NCBI GenBank assembly: GCA_022717655.1
Contig: JAIIAN010000048.1
Coordinates: 1-16,883 of the forward strand
Direction of reading: 5' to 3'
Length of the DNA stretch: 16,883 nucleotides
Source: Bacillota bacterium
GTDB taxonomy: Bacteria; Bacillota; Clostridia; Lachnospirales; Lachnospiraceae
Under the pieces are notes generated by a model. That model saw only the letters and a list, made by a program, of their open reading frames with translations. It was not told where the DNA came from and did no database searches. The first letter of the stretch is position 1, and every line of letters starts with the position of its first letter. Made by a program: the position numbers and the translations under genes. Of this stretch, positions 1 through 6,166 are shown piece by piece.

Positions 1-969
1 TTTCTGTTCCATCTCTTTGGCTTTTTCTTCATCAATGTTTGCCTGCGCTTTTTCAATCAGGCTCATCACATCGCCCATTCCAAGGATACGGGATGCCATA
101 CGGTCCGGATAAAACTGTTCCAAATCCGATAATTTCTCTCCCATACCGACAAACAGAATAGGTTTTCCTGTGATTGCTTTAATTGATAATGCTGCACCGC
201 CTCGGGCGTCACCATCCATCTTTGTAAGAATGACTCCGTCGATTCCGACTTTCTCACCGAAAGTCTCTGCTACATTCACCGCATCCTGTCCAGTCATTGC
301 ATCGACTACCAGTACGGTCTGGTCTACCGAAATCGCTTCTTTAATGTTTGTAAGCTCCTGCATCATATCTTCATCAATATGAAGACGTCCTGCGGTATCT
401 AAGATAACCACATTGTATTTTTCTTTTTTCGCATGTTCGTACGCTGCTTTTGCAATATCAACCGGTCTTTGTTTGTCTCCCATCGCAAAGACTTCTACGC
501 CTTGTTTTTCACCGTTGACCTGTAACTGTGTAATTGCGGCCGGACGGTATACGTCACATGCTACCAGAAGAGGTTTTCTTCCTTTTGATTTGAGCTTGCC
601 TGCCAGTTTGGCTGTGGTTGTTGTCTTACCTGCCCCCTGAAGACCTACCATCATAAGCACGGTAATCTCTCCTGCCGGTTTTAAAGCGAGCTCGGTTGTC
701 TCACTTCCCATCAGGTTTACAAGTTCTTCATTTACAATCTTGATTACCATCTGTCCTGGATTTAAGCCGGACATTACATCCTGTCCAACTGCACGTTCCT
801 GAACGGATTTCATAAATTGTTTTACCACTTTAAAACTTACATCGGCTTCGAGAAGCGCCATTTTGACCTCTTTCAAAGCGGATTTTACATCGGCTTCCGT
901 CAGACGGCCTTTTTTTCTCAAGTTTTTAAATACGTTTTGTAGTTTATCCGTTAAGCTTTCAAATGCCAT
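1..969 (-). CDS. ffh: Signal recognition particle GTPase Ffh (partial, C-terminus outside window)
   Basis: Ffh (SRP54) binds 4.5S/scRNA and the signal peptides of nascent membrane proteins, and hands the ribosome to FtsY at the membrane. The ATG at 969 is followed by an open frame of 323 codons to the window edge, so the last part of the GTPase domain and/or the Met-rich M domain lies outside. I translated it by hand: it begins MAFESLTDKLQNVFKNLRKK (N domain). The P-loop GLQGAGKT is near residues 109-116, DTAGR at 191-195 and TKMDGDARGG about 60 residues later; this set separates Ffh from FtsY. The start lies 3 bp after the ylxM stop, and the GGAGGAG site sits inside the end of ylxM, so the two genes are translationally close and share the promoter upstream of ylxM. 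The call is near certain. Confidence 0.98.
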   Translation of the reverse strand, partial: MAFESLTDKLQNVFKNLRKKGRLTEADVKSALKEVKMALLEADVSFKVVKQFMKSVQERAVGQDVMSGLNPGQMVIKIVNEELVNLMGSETTELALKPAGEITVLMMVGLQGAGKTTTTAKLAGKLKSKGRKPLLVACDVYRPAAITQLQVNGEKQGVEVFAMGDKQRPVDIAKAAYEHAKKEKYNVVILDTAGRLHIDEDMMQELTNIKEAISVDQTVLVVDAMTGQDAVNVAETFGEKVGIDGVILTKMDGDARGGAALSIKAITGKPILFVGMGEKLSDLEQFYPDRMASRILGMGDVMSLIEKAQANIDEEKAKEMEQK

Positions 970-972
970 CCG

Positions 973-1317
973 CTACAACTCCTCCAAAATTTCCTGGGAA
1001 ATGTGTTCCACCTCGGAAACCAGTTCCTCCTTGCTGATGCTTTCGCAATTTTTCGCAAGACCGTGAATCCTGTGGATTTTTTCCTTAATATTTACAAACT
1101 TCTCTACGAGATGCAATTTTTCTTCATAATCTGAAAGAATCTTATTACAACGTTTGACGTTGTCATGCACGCCCTGTCTGCTGATACCCAAATCCGCTGC
1201 CACTTCACTAAGTGAATAGTCATTGAGTACGACATCTTCATAGATTCTGCGCTGGTGCTCTGTTAAGAGTTCCCCATAAAAATCGTACAATAAAGTCTGC
1301 TGTACAAATTGTTCCAC
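973..1317 (-). CDS. ylxM: YlxM/p13-like SRP-associated helix-turn-helix protein
   Basis: This 114-residue protein matches the YlxM/p13 family, which is encoded next to ffh in Firmicutes and is thought to modulate SRP. Residues 17-60 form a sigma-70 region 4-like helix-turn-helix (LTEHQRRIYEDVVLNDYSLSEVAADLGISRQGV with flanks), and the rest is a charged helical tail. The start is GTG at 1317: in-frame TGA TGA codons lie just upstream, and AAGGTGAT precedes it at good spacing. An ATG a few bases upstream is in another frame. The gene is first in the ylxM-ffh unit and has its own promoter. The exact molecular role is not settled in the family. I see no sign of DNA-binding specificity beyond the HTH fold. 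Confidence 0.94.
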   Translation of the reverse strand: MEQFVQQTLLYDFYGELLTEHQRRIYEDVVLNDYSLSEVAADLGISRQGVHDNVKRCNKILSDYEEKLHLVEKFVNIKEKIHRIHGLAKNCESISKEELVSEVEHISQEILEEL

Positions 1318-1334
1318 TTGTCATCACCTTGCTT

Positions 1335-1363
1335 ATCATACTACATGGATTTTGAAGTGTCAA
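1335..1363 (-). promoter_or_regulatory. Sigma-A type promoter of ylxM-ffh
   Basis: Read on the minus strand, TTGACA (1363-1358) and TATGAT (1340-1335) are separated by exactly 17 bases. Transcription would begin near 1329-1328, only about 11 bases before the GTG start, with the Shine-Dalgarno sequence almost at the 5' end. Confidence 0.85.
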
Positions 1364-1379
1364 GTGTTTTTTCTTGACA
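1358..1379. repeat. Inverted repeat over the ylxM promoter -35 box
   Basis: The perfect 7-bp arms TGTCAAG and CTTGACA are separated by 8 bases (TGTTTTTT on the plus strand). One arm is the -35 box itself. No T-run follows on the minus strand, so it is not a good terminator for larE. It may be an operator, or a chance duplication of the -35 motif. Confidence 0.5.
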
Positions 1380-1422
1380 AAGATAAAACAACTTTTGAAT
1401 CCTTCCCTGTTCTTATTCGTAT

Positions 1423-2238
1423 TTATTTATCTACATCCACATCCATACTTCCACTTCGAAATCCCTCAATATCAAGTGTCACATAAACAAATCCCAGTTC
1501 TTTTAATTTTGCAAGCACCGCTTCCCTTTGTTCCATAAACTTTCCAAATTCAGCTACCGGAACCTCAATTCTTGTTACATTTCCGTGCAGGCGGATACGC
1601 ACAATTTCAAATCCCAGACTCTTAATATACTGTTCGCCTTCATCAATCTTTTTAAGCACTTCAAAATCAAGTTCTGAACCATACGGCAGACGTGTTGCAA
1701 GACAGGGTGCTGCCGGACGATTTGCAACGGAAATTCCTTCTTTTTTTGCAAGGGCACGTACTTCTGGTTTGGTTAAATGTGCCTCGGCAAGCGGACTTTT
1801 TACTCCAAGTTCCCGGACTGCCACAAGCCCTGGGCGATACACATGTAAATCATCTTCATTTGTTCCTTCCAAGATGGTTTCTGCCCCTGCTTCGTCTGCA
1901 TAAGCCAACAGCTTTTCAAACAAACTTTTTTTGCACAGATAACAACGGTTCTTCGGATTCTTTTTAATTCTTTCATCTTCAAATTCATCTAAGAAAATGA
2001 TTTTATGAATCGCTCCGGTTTCTTTTGCAACCTGTTTTGCAATATCCAAATCACAGGATGGATGCAGTACGGTTTCAAAGGTAACTGCATGTACCTTTAC
2101 TCCAGGTCCTGCACATTTTACAGCAAGCTTTAATAACAGACTGCTGTCTGCTCCGCCTGAAAATGCAATACAAAGGTCTTTCTTTGCATATCCTTTCATA
2201 ATCTCATATAATTTCTGTTCTTTTTGTGTCAATTCCAT
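1423..2238 (-). CDS. larE: LarE, sulfur insertase for the nickel-pincer nucleotide cofactor
   Basis: LarE adenylates the pyridinium dicarboxylate mononucleotide made by LarB and replaces its two carboxylate oxygens with sulfur, giving the ligand that LarC loads with nickel. The protein has 271 residues, the usual family size. The PP-loop ATP pyrophosphatase motif SGGADSS is at residues 27-33. A CxxC pair lies at C99 and C102 (NRCYLC), and the family cysteine is C179 in PAAPCLATRLPYG. Lactobacillus plantarum LarE gives up the sulfur of the single C176 equivalent. Homologues with three clustered cysteines bind a [4Fe-4S] cluster, so this one is probably the Fe-S type (inference). The start is 6 bp after the larC stop, with GAGGAG overlapping the end of larC; the two are surely co-transcribed. 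No clear terminator follows. Confidence 0.95.
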   Translation of the reverse strand: MELTQKEQKLYEIMKGYAKKDLCIAFSGGADSSLLLKLAVKCAGPGVKVHAVTFETVLHPSCDLDIAKQVAKETGAIHKIIFLDEFEDERIKKNPKNRCYLCKKSLFEKLLAYADEAGAETILEGTNEDDLHVYRPGLVAVRELGVKSPLAEAHLTKPEVRALAKKEGISVANRPAAPCLATRLPYGSELDFEVLKKIDEGEQYIKSLGFEIVRIRLHGNVTRIEVPVAEFGKFMEQREAVLAKLKELGFVYVTLDIEGFRSGSMDVDVDK

Positions 2239-2244
2239 CTCTCA

Positions 2245-3684
2245 TTACTCCTCGTTATTCTTCTCGGCCAGATTTTTTGCCTCTTCATAGACCATCCGAA
2301 ATGCTTCCCCACGCATTTCACAGGTTTTCTTGACATCTTCATATTCCGGATAATAATAAGTTACATCGTGGTGCATACACTTCTTAATCCGAATGATATT
2401 TCCATCCGAAAGTGTGACACTTATCATTTCACGGTCTAATTTTTGTCGTTCTTCCTCATATCTGCGAAATCCAATGCTGGTTGTCTCTCGAAATAAAATT
2501 GTTTTTAATGCTTCTTCATCTGCCAGTCTGCAGATAATCTGAAACAAATATGCTGGACGCCCCTTTTTCATATAAAGCGGCATACAGCACACATCCAGCG
2601 CACCGGCCTTTAATAATACCTCTCTGGCATAACCAAGCTGTTCTCCCGAGCAATCATCCACGTTTGTCTCCATGACACAGACCGTTTCCGTCTGGACATC
2701 GTGAAATCCTTTCTGCTCATTTTTATACTTTATTTCTACTTTTTTCTGCTCTAAACTGTATTCTGCTTTCTGTACTATTGTTTCATTTTCAGCTATCTTT
2801 TTTTTTTCAGTTTCCTGCTCCTCATGGCAATGTGTATGACTGTGTTCATGACTATGCTCATGCTCATGATTATGTTCATGCTGATGCTCCTGCATCATCT
2901 TCTTCTCTTTTTCGGTATTTAAAATCATTGCACGAAGCACATTTGCATGTGGAAAATCTTTCTTTCCAGCTCCAATTCCAATTTTCTCAATCACAAAAGA
3001 ATCCGGAAGCTGATTCTCACCAGAAAGTGCTGCCACAATTCCTGCCCCTGTCGGTGTCACCATCTCTCCCTGCACACCAGAAAGATGAAGTCTTGTCTGA
3101 CTCTTTGAAAAAATTGCAAGCACTGCCGGTGCCGGAACCGGAATTCTTCCATGCTGACACCATACATGACCTTTTCCCTCCCAGATTTCAGAAGTCACAA
3201 TCGAATCAAATCCCAGATAATCCAGACAGATTGCCGTTGCTGAAATATCTACAATCGAATCAACCGCACCAACCTCATGAAAATGCACTTCATCTACTGT
3301 CGTACCATGAACCTGCGCTTCAGCCTCCGCAATCACCTGAAAAATCTTTAAAATCATTTCTTTCACTTTTTCAGAAAGCTCTGAAGCCAAAATAAATTTC
3401 TTAATCTCACGATAACTATTATGAACATGAATATATGTATGTGTTCCATGTTCCTCTGATGTATGCTCATGACTATGCCCATGCTCATCCTTCAAAATCA
3501 CATCAAAATCTGTCGCCATAATCTGATTTTTCTTTGTCTTAGAAATCTTTATCTCATACCCATCTAAATGCAGTTTCCCTAACTCTTCAATCAGATACTC
3601 CCCCGGAACACCAAGGTCCAATAAAGCCGCAACCGTCATATCTCCACTGATTCCAGAATAACACTCTAAATATAACTCTCTCAT
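2245..3684 (-). CDS. larC: LarC, nickel insertion cyclometallase (LarC1-LarC2 in one frame)
   Basis: LarC inserts nickel into the dithio-mononucleotide made by LarB and LarE, forming the Ni-C and Ni-S bonds of the cofactor of lactate racemase (LarA). The 479-residue protein has the LarC1 part at about 1-260 (LECYSGISGDMTVAALLDLG at the start; VDEVHFHEVGAVDSIVD at 130-146) and the LarC2 part at about 333-475 (ETNVDDCSGEQLGYA; MKKGRPAYL). Two His-rich stretches, residues 68-88 and 267-287, probably hold or buffer nickel. In L. plantarum the two parts are separate frames joined by programmed frameshifting; here they are continuous. An A10 tract at the junction (codons 293-296) is a possible slip site. 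The ATG has a strong GGAGG 6-8 bases upstream. larA and larB are not in the window. Confidence 0.95.
   Translation of the reverse strand: MRELYLECYSGISGDMTVAALLDLGVPGEYLIEELGKLHLDGYEIKISKTKKNQIMATDFDVILKDEHGHSHEHTSEEHGTHTYIHVHNSYREIKKFILASELSEKVKEMILKIFQVIAEAEAQVHGTTVDEVHFHEVGAVDSIVDISATAICLDYLGFDSIVTSEIWEGKGHVWCQHGRIPVPAPAVLAIFSKSQTRLHLSGVQGEMVTPTGAGIVAALSGENQLPDSFVIEKIGIGAGKKDFPHANVLRAMILNTEKEKKMMQEHQHEHNHEHEHSHEHSHTHCHEEQETEKKKIAENETIVQKAEYSLEQKKVEIKYKNEQKGFHDVQTETVCVMETNVDDCSGEQLGYAREVLLKAGALDVCCMPLYMKKGRPAYLFQIICRLADEEALKTILFRETTSIGFRRYEEERQKLDREMISVTLSDGNIIRIKKCMHHDVTYYYPEYEDVKKTCEMRGEAFRMVYEEAKNLAEKNNEE
2798..2807 (-). other. A10 slippery tract at the LarC1/LarC2 junction
   Basis: The plus strand has ten T in a row, so the larC message carries A10, read GAA AAA AAA AAG. 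After a -1 slip the frame reads GAT AGC TGA, and after a +1 slip AGA TAG. Either slip ends translation within a few codons and would give LarC1 alone, about 298 residues. Confidence 0.6.
2824..2886 (-). repeat. CAT-rich hexamer-like repeat coding an alternating His track in LarC
   Basis: Twenty-one codons in which every second one encodes His (residues 267, 269 and so on to 287, eleven in all), mostly alternating with Glu, Ser or Asn. On the plus strand it reads as degenerate repeats of ATG followed by a variable triplet. It arises from the protein composition and is not a CRISPR or a mobile repeat. Confidence 0.85.
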
Positions 3685-3759
3685 AAAAAACCTCCTGCCT
3701 CGCCAGATTTATCAAAACACATCCGACGTCATAATTCTAACACACTTTTCTTTATTTTA

Positions 3760-3779
3760 CTACTATTCCAGTAGGAATA
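3760..3779. promoter_or_regulatory. Overlapping dyads upstream of larC, possible operator
   Basis: On the plus strand, CTACT and AGTAG (3760-3764 and 3770-3774) flank 5 bases, and the 16-bp perfect dyad TATTCC-AGTA-GGAATA covers 3764-3779. Read on the minus strand, a TAAAAT that could be a -10 box (3759-3754) follows directly, but no good -35 is seen. The position about 75 bp before the larC start suggests a regulator site; the style resembles Rrf2-family (CymR/IscR) sites, which is only a guess. Confidence 0.4.
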
Positions 3780-3811
3780 AGCATTATTTCTCATCATATA
3801 ATTTTAGATAT

Positions 3812-3845
3812 AGAAAACCCCTGAATCTCTCTTAGAAATTCAGGG
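3812..3845 (-). terminator. Intrinsic terminator after ilvA
   Basis: On the minus strand CCCTGAAT (3845-3838) pairs with ATTCAGGG (3826-3819) across an 11-base loop, followed by GTTTTC. The stem has 8 perfect pairs but the T-run is short. It begins 26 bases after the ilvA stop and separates ilvA from larC. Confidence 0.75.
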
Positions 3846-3871
3846 ATTTCTCTTAATTATTTAATTTCATC

Positions 3872-5083
3872 CTACAGATTTGCACTGATTTGTCTCGGAC
3901 GATATCCTTCTTCTTCCAGTGCTTCAATAATTTCATTCTTATGTTCTGTACCAAACGCCTCAATGGTAATCTTCAGTTCCACTGCTGCAGAACGGTTTGT
4001 ACTTACAAACTGGTTATGGTCAAGTTTGATAACATTACCTTTCTTATCTGCGATTACACTTGCCACACGTACCAGTTCACCCGGCTTGTCCGGAAGCAGT
4101 ACAGATACAGTAAAGATACGATTTCTTGCAATCAGACCCAACTGAACTACAGATGACATTGTGATAACATCCATGTTTCCACCACTTAAGATAGAAACTA
4201 CTTTTTTATCTTTAAACTGCAGATGTTTCAAAGCTGCTACAGTCAGCAGACCTGAGTTCTCTACAATCATCTTATGATTTTCTACCATATCAAGGAAAGC
4301 AACAACTAATTCATCATCGCTGACGGTAATGATTTCATCCACATTTTTCTGGATATATGGGAAGATTTTTTCTCCCGGTGTTTTTACAGCAGTACCATCT
4401 GCGATTGTATTTACGCTGTCAAGTGTTGTAACTTCTCCGCGACGTACAGATTCCTGCATACAATTTGCACCTGCCGGTTCTACACCGATCACTTTGATAT
4501 TCGGATTTAAGAGCTTGACTAAAGTGGAAACACCTGTTGCCAGTCCGCCGCCACCGATTGGAACTAAGATATAATCTACTAACGGAAGCTCTTTGATAAT
4601 TTCCATTGCGATTGTTCCCTGTCCGGTTGCAACAGCTGGGTCATCAAATGGATGAATAAATGTGTATCCGTTTTCTTCTGCTAATTTATAAGCATGTTCA
4701 CAGGCTTCATCATATACGTTTCCGTAAAGAACTACTTCTGCACCATAGCTTTTTGTTCTCTCTACTTTGATTAATGGAGTGGTGGTTGGCATAACGATAA
4801 CCGCTTTTACTCCAAATGCTTTTGCTGCATAAGCGACACCCTGTGCATGGTTTCCGGCAGAAGCTGTGATTAAACCTTTCTCTCTTTCTTCCGGTGAAAG
4901 AGTGCTGATTTTATAGTAAGCACCTCTTAATTTATAAGCACCTGTTTTCTGCATGTTTTCTGGTTTTAAATAAACTTTGTTTCCTGTCTGTGCGCTGAAG
5001 TAATCGCTGTAAACCAGTTTGGTATCCTGAGTTACTTTCTTTACGATTTCTGACGCTTCTTCAAATTTTTCTAATGTCAGCAT
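3872..5083 (-). CDS. ilvA: Threonine ammonia-lyase (threonine dehydratase) with ACT domain
   Basis: A PLP enzyme that turns threonine into 2-oxobutanoate and ammonia, the first step to isoleucine or a route of threonine breakdown to propionate. The PLP-binding lysine is K51 in KTGAYKLRGA, and the phosphate-cradling glycine loop is VPIGGGGLATG near residue 180. The C-terminal ACT domain covers about 322-400 (FTVSVLLPDKPGELVRVASV). At 403 residues it is the medium form with one ACT domain, shorter than the E. coli biosynthetic IlvA with two. I chose the ATG at 5083 over the ATG at 5110 because AAAGGAG lies 11 bases before 5083 and nothing resembling an RBS precedes 5110. It starts 57 bp after ftsY with no terminator between, so read-through from ftsY is possible. 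Whether it is biosynthetic or catabolic cannot be told here. Confidence 0.95.
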   Translation of the reverse strand: MLTLEKFEEASEIVKKVTQDTKLVYSDYFSAQTGNKVYLKPENMQKTGAYKLRGAYYKISTLSPEEREKGLITASAGNHAQGVAYAAKAFGVKAVIVMPTTTPLIKVERTKSYGAEVVLYGNVYDEACEHAYKLAEENGYTFIHPFDDPAVATGQGTIAMEIIKELPLVDYILVPIGGGGLATGVSTLVKLLNPNIKVIGVEPAGANCMQESVRRGEVTTLDSVNTIADGTAVKTPGEKIFPYIQKNVDEIITVSDDELVVAFLDMVENHKMIVENSGLLTVAALKHLQFKDKKVVSILSGGNMDVITMSSVVQLGLIARNRIFTVSVLLPDKPGELVRVASVIADKKGNVIKLDHNQFVSTNRSAAVELKITIEAFGTEHKNEIIEALEEEGYRPRQISANL

Positions 5084-5140
5084 AATAATATTATCTCCTT
5101 TGATTTTCATCTAACTGTTTTTTAATGTTCGCCTTGCATT

Positions 5141-6076
5141 TTATTCTTCTTTGAAATCGAAAAGCGCATTTACAAATTCATCGGAATTGAATTTCTGTAA
5201 ATCGTCAATACTTTCACCGACTCCGATATATTTTACCGGAATATCCAGTTCTGACTCGATTGCAACAGCGATACCTCCCTTTGCAGTTCCATCAAGTTTT
5301 GTCAGGATAATTCCTGTTACATCTGCAACTTCATTAAACTGTCTTGCCTGAAGCAGTGCATTTTGTCCGGTCGTTCCATCAAGAACAACCAAAGTTTCCA
5401 AGTATGCTTCTGGATATTCCCGCTCAATAATATGGTAAATCTTATGAAGCTCATCCATTAAGTTTTTCTTATTGTGAAGACGTCCTGCTGTATCGCAAAG
5501 CAGTACATCTGCATTTCTTGCTTTTGCGGCTGCAATTGCATCATACACAACAGAAGCTGGGTCTGCACCTGCCTGTCCGCCAATCAATTCCACACCTGCC
5601 CGGTTCGCCCACTGAGTCAGCTGTTCCCCTGCTGCCGCACGGAACGTATCTGCAGCTGCAAGCACTACTTTCTTTCCCTGGTCTTTTAACTTTCCTGCCA
5701 GTTTTCCAACAGAAGTGGTCTTTCCCACTCCATTTACACCAATCACCAGCACTACGGATTTGCGGTTTTCAAATTCATAAGCTGTCTCTCCGACTGCCAT
5801 CTGTGCCTTGATGCTGTCCATCAGAAGTTTTTTACACTCCTGCGGGTCTTTTATCTTTTTCTCTGCTACCTGTCGTTTTAAATCTTCGATAATATTGTTG
5901 GTTGTATTGATTCCCAAATCTCCCATAACAAGAATTTCTTCAATCTCTTCATAGAAATCATCATCAATACTTGAATATCCACTGAAAATAGAATCAATAC
6001 TTGATACAATGTTTTCTCTGGTTTTTGTAAGACCGGATACTAGTCGTTTAAAAAAACCTTTCTTTTCCTCTGCCAT
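5141..6076 (-). CDS. ftsY: Signal recognition particle receptor FtsY
   Basis: FtsY is the membrane-associated GTPase that docks the Ffh-ribosome complex at the Sec translocon. The 311-residue protein is almost only the NG domain: a short basic N-terminal tail (MAEEKKGFFKRLVSGLTKTR) replaces the long acidic A domain of E. coli FtsY, as is usual in Firmicutes. Motifs are GVNGVGKT (113-120), DTFRAAAGEQL (143-153), DTAGR (195-199), TKLDGTAKGG (259-268) and GVGE (285-288). AGGAGGAG stands 4-11 bases before the ATG. It follows smc by 90 bp with no terminator, consistent with an rnc-smc-ftsY unit. The basic tail probably helps membrane contact. Confidence 0.98.
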   Translation of the reverse strand: MAEEKKGFFKRLVSGLTKTRENIVSSIDSIFSGYSSIDDDFYEEIEEILVMGDLGINTTNNIIEDLKRQVAEKKIKDPQECKKLLMDSIKAQMAVGETAYEFENRKSVVLVIGVNGVGKTTSVGKLAGKLKDQGKKVVLAAADTFRAAAGEQLTQWANRAGVELIGGQAGADPASVVYDAIAAAKARNADVLLCDTAGRLHNKKNLMDELHKIYHIIEREYPEAYLETLVVLDGTTGQNALLQARQFNEVADVTGIILTKLDGTAKGGIAVAIESELDIPVKYIGVGESIDDLQKFNSDEFVNALFDFKEE

Positions 6077-6166
6077 AAACTCCTCCTGCTTTTGAATTAT
6101 GTACTCTTAAAATCTTCATCCAAAAAATTCCAAGCCTACATACACTGTATTTTTCATCTGCTTCTC

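Noticed and set aside
2824..2886. Short-period ATG-rich repeat that could pass for a tandem repeat locus or CRISPR-like array
   Set aside because: It lies in frame within larC and encodes the alternating His track; there are no spacers of constant length.
2778..3395. Long plus-strand open frame (205 codons) opposite larC
   Set aside because: It is the mirror of the His-rich larC coding sequence, with no RBS and no recognisable domain.
2245..3684. Broken larC needing a frameshift to be whole
   Set aside because: The frame is continuous for 479 codons through both LarC parts; only potential slippage remains.
5084..5110. Upstream in-frame ATG giving ilvA nine extra residues
   Set aside because: No RBS precedes it, while AAAGGAG precedes the ATG at 5083, and the enzyme family starts there.
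5084..5140. T-box or leader-peptide attenuation ahead of ilvA
   Set aside because: Only 57 bases separate ftsY from ilvA, with no T-box sequence, terminator hairpin or Thr/Ile-rich leader frame.
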